DNA of 64,000 nucleotides from Eleginops maclovinus (GCF_036324505.1 NC_086350.1:27510257-27574256); one strand, 5' to 3'. Shown: positions 11,951 to 25,410, counted from the first letter of the stretch. Program-made: numbers and translations. The notes: generated by a model from the sequence alone, not told the origin.

Positions 11951-12506
11951 TACATTCTCCACAGGGAAATGTGTGCTGTGAGACACAATACTCCCATGAA
12001 TACCCATTGTGGTTCAAAGCATGCCAGGTGTCCCTGTGTGTGACTGTGGACCGGAACTGCCATGATATACATCATGTTAAGACGTACATTTTAAAAAGGC
12101 CCATTGACACTGTTCATGAGAATGGTCTTAACTCATGTACAGAAGAAGTTAGAAGCTTCTAATTACTTCTGGCACAATCCCAACAAATGTGGGCAACTTT
12201 GTGTGTTGAATGTTTTTGGTTAGCAGTTCTATTTTAATGAAAGAAGTAAAAAATTCAAGGTGCGTTTTTAGATACTTTGTTTTATGGGCAAATATCCCCT
12301 GTTATAGTGTCATATAACATTACCTGAGGTTCTGCTGATTTCTGGGATGTGTACAACTTGATTATACTGTAAAAATGATCATTTACAAGGCAAAAAAACT
12401 AAATATACAACAACGGAAAGGTTCTATTTTGGGTCTCAGAGGGAACCAGACCTCAATTACTTCTAATGTCTGTGTGCTGTGGGCTTCAGATAACATGAAA
12501 ATACAA

Positions 12507-12524
12507 CCCTAACCCTAACCCTAA
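12507..12524. repeat. Short telomere-like (CCCTAA)3
   Basis: Three uninterrupted CCCTAA units with a partial one beside them. It is too short to imply a chromosome end or fusion point. Confidence 0.7.
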
Positions 12525-12766
12525 ATGTAAGCATTATTTGAGGAGCATTCTAAATAACTACATATAAAATCAGATGTGGTACAAAGAGTGTTTTTAATAG
12601 TGGCACAAACGTAACATCCATTTATCATAGCAATGAAGCACCATTACACATTTAGCACACAATAGAGTTTATCTCTCGCTGAGCTGCTTTGTATCTCTGC
12701 CAAGAATGGTTTCATTAGTCATACACCAATCACCTCTGCAGCAATATGTGGGAGGAGTGTGTGGGA

Positions 12767-13113
<347 letters not shown>

Positions 13114-13758
13114 TATTTGGATTCCGATAGGTTGTCAGAATGATGAACAGCAGTGCTGCTCTGTCAGAGGGTTTCAAAGTGGGCTGAAAGAGATTGAATT
13201 TGAGTTCAAAAGGAGACAGCACTCAATTTGTGTCAGAAAGATGTAAATGTTGGGATGGATTCTTAAATAGAAGTCTACATGAAAATAACCCGTCTCTCAA
13301 TTTCTTTTTAACCTTGGTAAATATTTATCACAGGACGGAGGGTTTGATTGGGCCTTTCTGCACCACAGCAACCTCTGCTAGCACACTGCCACTACTTCTG
13401 TTTCATACACTAGGGATTCTGAAATCAAATTACTGGATGCCAGCCTCTCAGAAAATAACCTTACTCTGGGAGTCAAAACACTAAAAGTATGTCAGCTGCT
13501 TTTGTGGCTCTCTTGAGCTGTAAGTTTAATAGAATTACACATGTACAGGAAGTGGGTTACAGCTCAGAGCTAAAGAATATCCAAAAGGAGGGACATACAG
13601 TTAGAGTGAAATGGTGCCTCACACTCATGTGCAACATGCATATTCTGATAGTGAAGTCTGTCTTGAAAAATATATTGGTTTTTTAATCAAATATTACCTA
13701 ACAGAATGATGAATTGTGAAATATTTTCAATGGCTTGTGAGTATTAACAGCAGCAGGA

Positions 13759-13760
<2 letters not shown>

Positions 13761-13799
<39 letters not shown>

Positions 13800-14016
13800 T
13801 TGAGTTATTATGATACAGTAAATGACAGTGTGTGTTTGTGTGTGTTAACTGCAATGAAGAAGGATTGTATCATCATCATCATCATCATCATCATCAGTGT
13901 GGAAACAATGGAGCGCTATGGCAGAGAGGAATATATCTGACTTTAGTAGGATGTGTTCAAAATCCCAGTGTAAAATCCCAAACTATCGTCCCCCATATAC
14001 AGTCAGCGAGCTGAAT

Positions 14017-14039
<23 letters not shown>
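13761..14039. repeat. Cluster of short microsatellites
   Basis: (TG)n at 13761-13798, (ATC)n at about 13868-13896 and (TA)n at about 14017-14039, all inside the GALNT18-like intron. Confidence 0.95.
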
Positions 14040-14047
<8 letters not shown>

Positions 14048-14104
14048 CGGCAGCGTTTAGCTGAGTTTCTCCCGGTACAAAACTCTCTTCAGAGGAGAGA
14101 TCAT

Positions 14105-14201
14105 GACGTGGCCAGCAGCAGCTCTAAAGGGGCGTGGCCAGCAGCCGCTCCAAAGGGGCGTGGCCAGCAGCAGCTCCAAAGGGGCGTGGCCAGCAGCAGC
14201 T
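14105..14201. repeat. 26-bp minisatellite, about four copies
   Basis: Units contain GGGGCGTGGCCAGCAGCAGC followed by TCCAAA, the last ending in CAGCTAG. The array directly precedes dispersed repeat A copy 2, and both may belong to one larger interspersed element. Confidence 0.9.
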
Positions 14202-14208
14202 AGTTCAT

Positions 14209-14385
14209 TTAAAGCTACAGTCACAGAATCAGCACTTCAGGAACAAGGCTGAGATAGAGGGGGATGAGTCATGCTACAATGGGGGATCTGTTTGGTATTT
14301 TGAGCAAAACACTTCAGACATATTTTGAGGAGATATGGCCCTACAATATATTGTTCAAATATAGCATAATTGGGGACCTTTAAGA
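14209..14385 (+). repeat. Dispersed repeat A, copy 2
   Basis: Homologous to 2020-2195 over its whole length, same orientation, with scattered substitutions (for example GAGTCATGC against GAGGCATGC). A short tail of the same kind (TATAATTGGGGACCTTTAAAG) occurs near 40793-40813. Confidence 0.8.
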
Positions 14386-14514
14386 TGTCTGGTTATTGAA
14401 ATGTTTCCTATGGAAACAGGATCTGCTTTATTGAGTAGTAACTTAAACTTTACGTTTCATTGCAGACCCTTCTGAGGCTACAGTATACAGCACAAACTGA
14501 ATTGATCTACTCAC

Positions 14515-14701
14515 CATCCAGTGTTGAACTCCACATGAGCATCGAACAGAGCGACTACAGGAGCAGAGGCCGCCCTCCAGCCGCTGACTCTGGATCTGAT
14601 CAGCCCTTCCTGCTTGTCATGTCGGACCACCTTAATGAAACCGAGGCCGTGCTGAGCGTTCGTCTCCTCCACAAAGCTCTGCAGGTGATCTTTCAGCTCC
14701 G
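14515..14701 (-). CDS. galnt18: GALNT18-like exon with the DxH metal-binding motif
   Basis: Internal exon of 187 bp: two bases complete a Pro codon, 61 codons follow, and two bases (TG) go to the next exon to make Trp. It encodes ELKDHLQSFVEETNAQHG, then FIKVVRHDKQEGLIRSRVSG, WRAASAPVVALFDAHVEF and NTG(W). DAH is the DxH motif that holds Mn2+ and UDP-GalNAc in the GT-A domain of GALNTs. GLIRSRVSGWRAA is the conserved nucleotide-sugar-binding helix and matches GALNT18 as remembered. The acceptor is ctctctccag and the donor gtgagt. A very long CA/CACG array sits 119 nt upstream of the acceptor. Confidence 0.93.
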
Positions 14702-14817
14702 CTGGAGAGAGAGCAGCACACACATCAGTTGGATTATAAACTGATGCTGTTTCACCATCGATCCTATCCACCCGATCCACAGAAAGTCCCTGAGCTCCAC
14801 TGGACCAAGGACAAGAA

Positions 14818-14996
<179 letters not shown>

Positions 14997-16046
14997 TGTT
15001 TACCACAAATGTTTCTGTGCGTATTTGTAAAACCTTTAGGTGAATTTCTACCAAAAACAACATTTCTGATAGAGATATTCGTGCAGGAGGAAGCTGCAGG
15101 TTCAGTTTCCCCCAATGTAGAGAGTCAAAATTGTTTGTGTGGAAAAATTTGCCAACAAAGCCCTGACCTCATCTAAGATTGATGGTGGTGGAACCTTAAA
15201 AACCAAATTACAGCAGAGTGAGAGGTGAAGCGTGTGGAAGCACTGAGCAGCAGCAGTCAGGCTGCTTTAATGTTCAGAAAGCTCTTTATTTTTCTCATAC
15301 TGCCTGTGCTGCAGCACTTCTTTTCACCCTCTGTCTGAAACCAGAGCCCAGTGTGCTCTGATTGGTTAGCTGGCCGGCTCTGTTGTGATCGGTCAATCGC
15401 TTAGAGATGTCCCTTCCCTTAGCCTATCACGTACAATGTGTTGTTCTAGCAAATAGTAGCATGAGTGTTTCATAGGTCAGAGCAGCACTACGATAGCATC
15501 GGCGCCATGCGGAAAACAGTAGTTTCATCATCCCTAAAAGCTGTTTTGTCGTGTACTACATGTCAAACATCAAAACAGATCCAAAGTTACGATTTTCTTT
15601 ACTTTTACGTGGACAAAAAAATATTGTAAAAGAAAATCTGTGTCTACAGGCTCCACAGAGGGGACAAGATCGTAATCATTGGGACCCGGTCAGTCAGTAC
15701 ATGTACGTCTGAGGGAAACTTCCTCACAGCCACATTATGATGCTCATGAGGTTATCGTCAATCATCAAACAGTTATTATGTTAAAGTCAAAGCAGTGACT
15801 GTGGATGATGCACTAAAATATAAGACACTGAGAAGTCAAGGAAATCCCAGTTTCAGTGTTAGCTGCTGCCTACCACTCCAGCGGCAGACTAAACTGACCA
15901 TCGTAATTGGGCTCCTTGTTGGTAAAAAAAAAGAAAGAAATTCTATGTAATTCATCATTCCTGCCAAATAACACTGAGTATTTCACCCAAAACGGGGCAA
16001 TAATGTAGAGGGAAAACACTGAGACCGGGATTGATATATTCATATA

Positions 16047-16271
16047 CAGCTCCGGAAAAAATGAAGAGACCACTGCAGCATTATCAGTTCCTCTGGTTTT
16101 ATTATTTATAGGTATGTCTTTGAGTTACGTATATATTTTATTTTATTGTATTCTATGAACTACTGAATACATTTCTCTGTGTTGGAATTCAACAGACACT
16201 GGAATGGCTGCCATACATGTAGAGATAAAGATTTAAGAACAATTGTTGAGTGGAATGTTTATCCGGAGCTA
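16047..16271. mobile_element. Tc1-like MITE
   Basis: Ends CAGCTCCGGAAAAAATG and the reverse complement of TAGCTCCGGATAAAC, flanked by TA on both sides (16045-16046 and 16272-16273), the Tc1/mariner target duplication. The left end continues GAAGAGACCACTGCA, the familiar terminal sequence of a teleost Tc1-like family. There is no transposase. The right half of a related copy is at 50951-51060. Confidence 0.85.
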
Positions 16272-16279
16272 TACGGTGA

Positions 16280-16437
16280 TGTCACTATGTTACAGCAGTA
16301 AACAAAGGAGTCCAATGGAGGTGTTTCAGACAGGGGTACATTGAGATTTTAGCCTTTGCAGACCATTTACATGCACAAAAACCTGTACAACACACTACAG
16401 GAGATGGAAAATAAAGCAGAATAGGGCCTCTTTAAGT
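16280..16437 (+). repeat. Dispersed repeat B tail, copy 1
   Basis: This shares ACACACTACAGGAGA and AGCAGAATAGGGCCTCTTTAA with 33019-33152, where the same tail follows the 57-bp minisatellite. It is probably the end of one interspersed element family. Confidence 0.75.
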
Positions 16438-18825
16438 CTCGACCAAAGACATACTGATATAGTGACTGACCAACCCAACAATAACAAAAAAGGACTTGGA
16501 TTTGAAATGCTGTGAACTAAACACTCATTTATTATGTCACTATGGAAACAGTTCATGCAGGAGGTCTGCATTTTTTATAATTTAGAATAAAAGCTGGTAT
16601 ACTGCCTTAACATGAATGCAATGATTCGGTACACACATTCACATCCTTTGAATATGTGGAGATTTGGCAGTGTCTGTTGGTTTCTGGTGTTGCTTCTGTC
16701 TTTCTCCATGATTGATCATATATCATTTATGCATTGCACACATTCAGGTAGACAGGGAGACACACTCGTACAGAACGCCTGCAGTGGAACAGCGAACATC
16801 TTCATTTCCTCGCTGTGATTCCTCTGCTGTAATCCTGCCTTCAGGCTACGTCTGCTGCCTTTACTGCTCCACTCATTATTCCCATCAGCATACATTCTCT
16901 GTCTGTTTTCCTTTAATGACCCACAGATTGCTGCTGACCCGGAAGAAAGATGGGCTCATCTAAAACTGGAGTTGGGAGTATTTGAAGTTCACCCTATTGT
17001 GTGAGATAATTTCTACACAGAGAAGAGCAAGTCATTAGTTCAAGATATCCTCCGGTTACCCAATTAATTTTCTGATCCAAACTGTGAAGAAGGTTTTTAA
17101 TCAGATGTAACTGATCTTCTACTTGAAATGGTTGTCAGAAAACAGGACCAGCCTCTCAAATAAGTTCAAATGAAATCATAACTCGGCAAAAACCGAGAAA
17201 ATGTAAACCCCCTAAATACGTGTCAGGTGTGATGACCATAATTCATATTTGGCTCCCTTCAACCCTCACTACTGCCATGATGAAGGGTCCTATTTCCTCA
17301 CTATGGGCTTAAAGCTCTTACTGGTGCAGATCTCCTATTTTTTTTTTTTTATATGTACATTTTTACATCATTGGTAATTTTGGGCCCAATAACATATAAA
17401 AATAACTTCATTTTGTCGGACTTAGCTCGTCTCTTAACTTCGCAGTACTTCTTCTGAAGAGACTAAAGCTCTGGGACACAGTTAAAATATATGCTTTCTT
17501 GGGGAAATTTGCAGAAACCAGGGCAAGTTCCATCAAAAGTTGTATTAACACTGCATGCAATAAAAGCACTCTATTAAATCCAATTAAAATTGTGTCTTTG
17601 CATCTAAGCTTTTATATGATAGCCACCCTGAGGCTAAACTTAATGTCATACATAATTTAAAAGAATGTAAAATGCTGTGTAATAAAAAACATGAACTGTA
17701 ATTAAAAAAACAACTGCACTGTTTCTCCCTCATTCCGAACATTCTGGACTCCACATGCCCTAAGCATCTCGGGCTGGATTGACCGTTTGCAGCCGGAGCT
17801 TTAGAGCAATTGAAAGTTAGAGTGAACTCTTGGGAAGTTCACGATGCACGTTTGACTGATGAGGCGATGGTTTTGCACCAAAATGCGTAACTAGCAGACC
17901 TGTCAGAATGTTGATTGTAGTAAGGATGTTTTATTTACTTATTTACTAGCAGTGTCTGGGAAACACTTAATAATGCGGTTTACATCTAAAAGTAGCAAAA
18001 TATATGAGAGTGGCATAAAGTAATTTTTGGCCTCTTACCCATGGAATATTTAACATATGTACTGGTTTAGAGGCAAACATGATATATTTGACGAGGTTTT
18101 TAATTGTATTTGTTTTGTCCCCTGAGTATGTGTATATGTATACTTTATTTGTGTATGCATATATACAGCCGCGGAAAAAATGAACCCTCCCGTCACTCTG
18201 GCCAAATGGGTAATTTTTCACGTTTCATTTGGCCAAAACTTTGGTTGTGTTTCTGCATGATTTTTTGTTAGAAAGCTATTTTCTCGATATATTTTGGAAT
18301 TCCAATTTTTTGCAATGGTCTAGAATTCACTGTGAAAAGAATTGACAATACACCATTCGGTTAAAAAAACGTCCACCACTGTGAGATTAAAAGATGTGGT
18401 TATAATGGACTGAATGGGACATTTTATTCCTTGAATGGCCAATACATGCATTTTAAATCTTACTCTGTGAAAAAATTAATTAATAATGCACCAAGATCAA
18501 TGTTGTTGCTAATCTTTGACCTATCTAAGACTGATAAAAAAGTCACCCCCCCAACACTTATTATGTGGAAAGCAACTCCCTTTGTGCGTACGTTTTTTCT
18601 TAAAAAACGTGACATCATGTGTTCAAGCTGGCAGTGGAAGGTTTAAAATCCTGAAAATAATTTAATATTTGGTATTTTTGAAAAGGACTGAAGTTGTTTG
18701 AAAAGGTATGAATCTGCTATGATTTTATAAAAAATTGTGTAATAAAGATATGTTCAAAAATAAAATGGATATATGTGTGGCCAAAACGTTGGTTTTTCAT
18801 TACTTTCATTATGCTAATGCTCTAT

Positions 18826-18869
18826 GTTATTCATTATGTAATGTGTTCCCACATTACATAATGAATAAC
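18826..18869. repeat. Perfect 20-bp inverted repeat with 4-nt loop
   Basis: GTTATTCATTATGTAATGTG, then TTCC, then the exact reverse complement. It is AT-rich and isolated in the intron. It may mark the end of a degraded transposon (TTGGCCAAAAC-like sequence lies about 50 bp to the left), but no target duplication was found. Confidence 0.95.
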
Positions 18870-21832
18870 TGTAACAGTTGTACATGTTGAATCTTTTTAT
18901 CCCCTGCTGCTCCATTACTAATCCTTCACCTACACACCTAAACTGTGTCTGCAGAACAGAGGTGCAGCGTGGGACCCATAAAGTCTGCAGGCGACTGTAA
19001 AAACGCACTTCTCATTATGGTCATTATAGATTTGGCAGCAGTGAAATATGTTCCATAGTACGTGATGTAATTATTTACGCCAATCTTCTAACAGACAACT
19101 GACAGCCAGGCATTACCAGTCACTCTGATCTGTTTCATACACCCTGAAGCAGCTAATGCCAGTGCCGATCTGTGCACCACAGTATAAAACGAGCAGGACA
19201 TCAAATATAGACACTAAAGGAGGGAGTACTTACTGAAATGACTCCCCTAGCTGACCTGGAAGTTAACATTTTAAGAGGTCCCTCGACAAAAAGCAAAGGG
19301 TTTTCCCCATTTGATTTCTATATATTGCAGGAAATAAGCTTTGTGGTGAACACAGTTTATGATACTAACAGGTTTGGTTCAGCAGGATAATCTCCACATA
19401 TTAACACCAATTTGTGATGTTTGAAGAGTAATTGCAATTGTTATAAGTAAATAGCTAATGTTAGCATACAGGACGGCTGAGCAGCACCACCGCTAAGCTA
19501 AAGGCAGACTTGTTGCGATGGAAACTTCTGGAGCAATGGAGAGGAAACTCAGAGAGATGCGGGGAGAGCTGGAACTTTGATGGCAAACACTGAAGGTTTA
19601 TTCTGAAGTTAACGGCCGGAGAATTGACAAGACATTTTCTGCAGCTGCGAGTTGACACAGCGGTGGCCTGACCAATTCTGAAGAACTGTACTGCAGTTTT
19701 AACCAGTTCAGAATGGACAATCAACCTTCATCATTAGCGAAACAAATATGGACCCTAAATCTAACTGAAGCTGTCATACATGGGAAAGAATGTAGGTCAG
19801 GGAACCTACGTTCCAGATAAGAAGGGCTTCTAGACGTCCCTGAACAATAAATTATCTCAGGTCAGCTTGTGCTCGGTCATAGACTGGCATCAACCATACG
19901 ACCAAGCTGCCCCTCCTTAAGGGAGATTACAGCAACTTGAAGGCAAAGAACTATGCCATGGGAACACAAACAGAGGAAGGAGAAAAAATATAAACTGTGT
20001 CAAAGGTTAACTATCAAAGCGAAATATTCCCTAACATTTGTGTTGGTGTGATGATGGTGTTCATTCGTTTTCGTTAAACACTTATCAACCAAGGCTTCAT
20101 ACATTCACAAGTGTAGTAATTTGCTAGCATATTTTATGTCGTAGGAAAAAAACGTGCAAATCTCATAAGCATGTGTTAACCACAGATCTTATTTCATTCC
20201 TCTCACCACAGACATGTTCATAAAACCGTTGACTTCAAGGCAAGGGAAACGGAAGTAATGAAATGCATGTTAGGATTCATTACAGCACCACTCTATAAAT
20301 GGGGACAAACACAACAAGAGTGCAAAGAACCCGTCTGTGCTGACGCTAGGCTATGTTTTTTTTGAAGCAGACTTATTGCCAGCAGAACAATACTTATTAA
20401 AGACAGAAACAGTATCCGCCTTTTAATCCCACCTCTAACTAACTGCTCCCTGTGGATAAATGGAGGTATAAATGAGTGTGAGCTCAACATACTTATTAGT
20501 GCGAATGCTGTTACAGCATACTTTCAGTGACAGAAACCATTCAAATATCAAAATATTCAGCCTTTTCAGCACACAGTGGGACACTTTCAACTTTTTCAAA
20601 ATATGTTATACTTTTTCAAATATTTAGCTTTTTAAACTCTTTTTTTTAACATGTAACTCAATATGCCGGCACCTTCAAATCCTCTTTTACCTACACTGTG
20701 CGCCAAATGCTACTCCTTCCACATACTTTAAGCTAGAGACTTCATTCCAACTTTAAAATTCCCACGTCGACCCCATACATATTGTGCATACTTTAACGTA
20801 GAACAAAACTTACAAGTTTAAATGGTTCTCGAGACTATGGACTTTATTAGACTTATTGGATATTTTCTGATAGCTAGTACGGTTCTCTTTCGCAGCTTAC
20901 GTTTTGGTGAAAATGTCCCACTGTTTCACATTTTATAATAGGTGTGTATGGGAGAGCTCGTTCAGACTCAGAGTGGGGGGGGGGACATCATGCCTTGATC
21001 TCTGAACACACCTGTGGGTCGTTAACTAAATCCAGTGGTAATCTAAAGATGTTCAGAAACCATGCAGGATGTGGTTCAAGAATCCAAACATGTAATAGAT
21101 GAATAGTTGAAACAGTCAGCTAAAGTGAAGATAATGGCTCTAACATATTGAACAACACGCACACCCAACTTTCAGTCACACTGTCAAGATTTCTTGGAAT
21201 GTTCTCGTTGCATATGTTGTGTACTTAGCATAATATTCGTTAATCAGCATTGATTGGCAGTCATTTGCTTTATAGACTATCTGGACAATACTTCAAAAAT
21301 GGCTTTGCTGATATGGACAATTTTGAAGTGGTTTTGGGGGTTATTGAGGGTGCTGAGTCCACTTTCAGTACCAAAAATGGCAGTTTAAACCAAAAAATGC
21401 CAATATGTTTACACACTGTGCCTATCTATTTGAAAATAATTGTCCACAGTAAAGTTAATCATTTTGATCTTGTGCTCTCTATATCCAATGGATGCAACTA
21501 TACTCGGTACTATGGTAGTCAAAAATCAGCCCACTGGCAGAAATGGATTCAGCTTCCTCAACCACAACCAAAACTGTTCAAATCAGCCAAGCCATTGTTT
21601 AACTATTGTACAGGCTATAGAGCTAATAAATGCTCATTAACACAACATAACAAGTTAGCATCCTGCAGTTTCTATGTGCTGGAGTCAGTACTCTACATTT
21701 CTAACATAAAGCCTTGGGGTACTCATTTTTTGGGTTCACTACGCTGGCAACTAGATAATACCAAGGAGCATCAAACCAAGAGCATAAACGCTTCATGAAG
21801 ATGGAATGATGGGAGAGTGTTGTGATTCTTAC

Positions 21833-21999
21833 GGCTGTCACTGTGGTCGTCCACCAGTATGATCTCTCTGAGCAGGTGGGGCGGAGTCCTCTGGATGGCT
21901 GTGTGGATGGAGCGCAGCAGCACGGACAAGGCCTCGTTAACAAAAATAAAGATGACACTGAGCTGAGGTAGATCTGATGAATAAGACATGTTCCTGCAC
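21833..21999 (-). CDS. galnt18: GALNT18-like exon (start of GT-A domain)
   Basis: Internal exon of 167 bp (1 + 55 codons + 1). It encodes CRNMSYSSDLPQLSVIFIF, then VNEALSVLLRSIHTAIQR and TPPHLLREIILVDDHSDS. SVIFIFVNEALSVLLRSIHT is the first strand and helix of the GALNT catalytic fold, and EIILVDDHSD is the second conserved strand-loop that contacts UDP. Acceptor cccaacccag, donor gtaaga. The Gly at the 5' junction and Pro at the 3' junction are both split codons that reconstruct correctly with the neighbouring exons. NMS is a potential N-glycosylation sequon. Confidence 0.93.
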
Positions 22000-22882
22000 C
22001 TGGGTTGGGGGGGGAATAGAACAAAGAGAATCAGAGGCGTCTTTGATGATGTGAAGAGAAAGAGAAACATAAAGCTTGAATACACACAGAGGGGAGAGAG
22101 GCACTCAGTTATTGTACTTATCTCTATCGGTCTGAGTGAAAGGAGCAATACTAATCTGTAAAATTATTCAGGTGTCAGTAAAAGTACTGCTATTATTATT
22201 TAATCGCATAATTGTGTGTAAAATATCGGTTATGGAATGGACTAGGTAGTTAATTAATTGTGATTCCACACATGCGGTTAACGAAACAGCTACTGTCACT
22301 GTGATTGCCTCAGCCAGTACAAAAGAGTCCTGCTAACGATACTCTGAGTTCACTCTGGTTGTGAAGCAATATGGTTTTTTGAATGCTGCGCTGTAGAGAA
22401 GGACTGAATTTAAGTTTGTATTTTATTTAACGTAACTGTCTTCATCCCCGTCTGCTAAGACACTTTCATTTATGTTTTGAGAAGAACAGTGAGGAAAAGA
22501 AATCCGATGGATAACCTGGAAATAAATGTACCTATAAAAACAAACAATGTCTCTCTGCCTGATGAGTGAGCGCGTTGGCCAGGCGCAAAACAAAGGGACC
22601 AAAAGGAGTAAAAACAGAGTGGGAAAGATTGCTCTTTCACCGTTTAATCAATGTAGTACAGGACAATTCCATTATATCCCTCTGAAATGTCGTGGACTGA
22701 AAGTCTAAAGTTACATTAAATGGAATACTCATGTAAAATATGTAAAGTACTTCAAAGTTTTACTTAAGTACCGTACTTGAGTAAATGTACTTAGTTACTT
22801 CCTCCACTGCATACAGCCACATACTGAAGCCACACATGTTGATGTATTGATACACAGAGGACACATGGAGGGAGGGACTGAC
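22000..22882 (-). other. Short GALNT18-like intron with hAT-like remnant
   Basis: An 883-bp intron, donor gtcagt. Near its 5' end (22738-22809) lies TTACTTAAGTACCGTACTTG...TTACTTCCTCCACTG, a right end of the same hAT MITE family as 4996-5869. It ends about 73 nt from the exon donor at 22883. The rest shows no gene. Confidence 0.8.
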
Positions 22883-23087
22883 CCGTCCGGTCGTAGATCC
22901 GGGATGGACCTGGTGAGGGAGATGCGGTCACTCAGGTAGCCGTTGTAGCCATAGTAACGAAACTTCCTGAGGGCAACCCTTCGACTCTCGGGGCCGAGGT
23001 CATGACCCCAGTGTCCGAACAGCGAGGAAGAGTCTCTGGAGGAGTCTGCTGAGGAGACAGCGTCTTCACCGTCCTTCTGAGGGGTCT
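22883..23087 (-). CDS. galnt18: GALNT18-like exon (stem to catalytic start; first exon seen)
   Basis: Internal exon of 205 bp (2 + 67 codons + 2). The first part, TPQKDGEDAVSSADSSRDSS, is hydrophilic and Ser-rich, as expected of the luminal stem. It continues SLFGHWGHDLGPESRRVALR, KFRYYGYNGYLSDRISLTRS and IPDLRPD(G), the conserved lead-in to the catalytic domain (FxHWGxxLxPExRRVAL and YGYNxYLSD in GALNT18). Acceptor gtgtccacag, donor gtcagt. The exon with the cytosolic tail and transmembrane anchor is not found between here and 64000; such a long ATG-started exon should have been visible. Confidence 0.92.
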
Positions 23088-23172
23088 CTGTGGACACACA
23101 GGCACAGGTGTTGTTGTTTTTTTAATGCTCACTCCAAAATCTTATTCACAGACACCCCTACTACTGCCGGAT

Positions 23173-23320
23173 GATGAGATCAGATTCAGTTTCTGATTTA
23201 ACTTTATTGTCATTGCACAGAGTACAACAACATGCAGTTTGCATCCAACCAGAAAGTGCAAAGAATAGTAAAGTGCTCGAGTGTCAAGGAATTCACAGAG
23301 CAGAAGAATGCCGTAGTAAT
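23173..23320 (-). mobile_element. LINE 3' tail fragment
   Basis: On the minus strand it reads TTTCTGGTTGGATGCAAACTGC, then CAATGACAATAAAGTTAAATC and a short A/T-C tail. The same 3' end, in plus orientation, is at 44514-44637. It is the tail of a teleost non-LTR element (Rex/RTE-type is a guess); no coding sequence is attached. Confidence 0.7.
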
Positions 23321-23584
23321 GTACATAATGTATAAAAGAATACATACCTTAATAATAATAATAATTATATTTTCAAGGTTCAAGTGTTTTTTTATCAAAT
23401 GCACAGTAGCTACATTGTAGTTATGGAAATGACTATCTTAAGTCCCAAGCTCCTCCAACGATGCAACATATTATAGATAGGTCATATCATTTAAGGTGCA
23501 GGGTTGAGGCAAATATTGTTAAATAAAGATGATATAAATAGTACAGACATCGTAAATAAGTCCTAAGTAGTGAAATGTCCCTGA

Positions 23585-23895
23585 TAGATAGAATCGGAGG
23601 ATGAAACCCTCTTTATTAGTCACGTACATGCACACAGCAGAGCACACACAGTGAAATTGGTCCTCTGCATTTAACCCATCCTAGTACTAGGAGCAGTGGG
23701 CAGCTATTGTGCAGCGCCCGGGGAGCAATGGGGAGGGGGGATTGGAGGTGTTGCTCAAGGGCACCACAGCAGGGCCTAGGAGGTGAACTGGGACCTCTCC
23801 AAGTAGCAGTCCACTTTCCATATTTCAAGTCTGTTCGGGGACTTGAACCGGCGACCCTACGATTCCCAGTCCAAGCCCCTACTGAGCCACTGCTG
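23585..23895 (-). mobile_element. tRNA-derived SINE
   Basis: On the minus strand the head shows a pol III A box (GTGGCTCAGTAGG, about 23880-23892) and a B box (GGTTCAAGTCC, about 23843-23853). The body has CCCTTGAGCAACACC and GCGCTGCACAATAGCTGCC. The 3' end is TGACTAATAAAGAGGGTTTC. A decayed copy lies at 31890-32030. Confidence 0.85.
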
Positions 23896-24691
23896 GACAT
23901 TGATTGTGAGGGGCTGTGGGTTTGAGCCCCATGACATTCAAAGGGGAGTGTGGAATGTGGTGGTGGGCTGGTACTTATACTTAGGGGGGAGAGGGGTTAT
24001 GGTGTTGTCGAAAAACCTGTTCCTGAGCCTACTGGTGCGGAATCGGAGGCTCCTCTACTGCCTCCCTGATGGGAGGAGGGTAAACAGTCCATATAGTTAT
24101 ACCTGATTTTAGACTGTAGAGAAACTTAATGACAGACCACCTTCCCTCAGCTGTGTTCACGGAGCAGAAACAAATACTGTGTCAGAGAGTTAAGTATGCT
24201 TTGTGGTTATCAAACAAAAGCTGTTTGCTGAGGTATAAAAAGATCATTTGAGCAGCACGGGGGAAATGGATGAACCACACGTACTACAAATACCACGTCC
24301 TGGCAGCCAGGCCTATTTATTTCTGGTGGACACAAATCCTCCAATATGCCCTGGGTATTATAGTTCATCAGTACGGCTCTGTGCAGCATGTTCAGCAGCG
24401 AGTCGCTTCCCGTGACTGCTGCAAAGCTATGAGAGGGGAAAACCTGCTCGAGGCCTGCATGAGGAAATAAAACAATAAAAACGTACTTCTTCATTTCAAT
24501 TTTTAACATTTATGTAAATTACAGCATGGAAATAAACACAGATGAAGTACTCGTTCTAGCTCAGTATGATTTAAAATGATTATTACTTTTATGTGAAAGG
24601 AAATAAGATTATAACGTTGTTGCACTGCTATTTTGCATATTTTAAATTTAGCTTTAAAGAGTATCAAACTGCTTTCGGACTTTTTTGGGAA

Positions 24692-24692
<1 letters not shown>

Positions 24693-24775
<83 letters not shown>
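24693..24775. repeat. (TG)n microsatellite
   Basis: An uninterrupted TG run of about 41 units. Confidence 0.98.
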
Positions 24776-24780
<5 letters not shown>

Positions 24781-25410
24781 CAGATTTCTTATATCTTCCA
24801 GCCTTTATTACGGCACCTGTCTGTCAATTCTCTGCCTCCCTCCAAACTTTGAAGTTCCTTCTGCCCTTCCTGAGATAAACAGCTTTTTCATCGGTTGGGG
24901 GATCAGTGCTTTTTTAGTACACACTTTTAGAATAAAACTCTTAATGCTCTCATGGGAAGAAAGCCCCTCCCAGAGAGCTGCACAGTAAACTCTGAAAGAG
25001 TCCTCACAAAGGCATTGTGACATACCTTTAGTTATGAAGCGCTTTCAGTCACTTCATTTGGGTACACTTTTTAAGTGGGTTTCTGACAGAAAGAGAAATG
25101 TTTGTAAAACAAAAGTATTTATTATCATGGTGCTTTTAGTTTATGTGTCGTGCTTTAAGCAGCAGGGAGGTTTAAAAGGGTTTCTCTTCAGTGTAACCGA
25201 CATGTGGAGACAGAGAAGGACCAAAGAGACAAAGAGCTTCACCTGTGTGTGTTTCTCCATGTTCGAGTGGAGAGCAGACACACAGGGAGGGTGTTGTGTC
25301 CCGCCCTGAGGTGTGTCTGACAGGCTGAATTATTAATTTAGTGGAATCAAGCTTCTATTTACAGTGTGACCGGAGGACATAGTGAGGAGGGAATCAGCAG
25401 TGGAACAACG

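Noticed and set aside
12507..12524. Interstitial telomere marking a fusion
   Set aside because: Only three units; such short runs are common by chance.
21250..21798. A 182-codon plus-strand ORF
   Set aside because: No motif or family was recognised; it starts in an AT-rich intron, has no supporting splice sites or promoter, and its end comes within 40 bp of a real minus-strand exon. It reads as chance.
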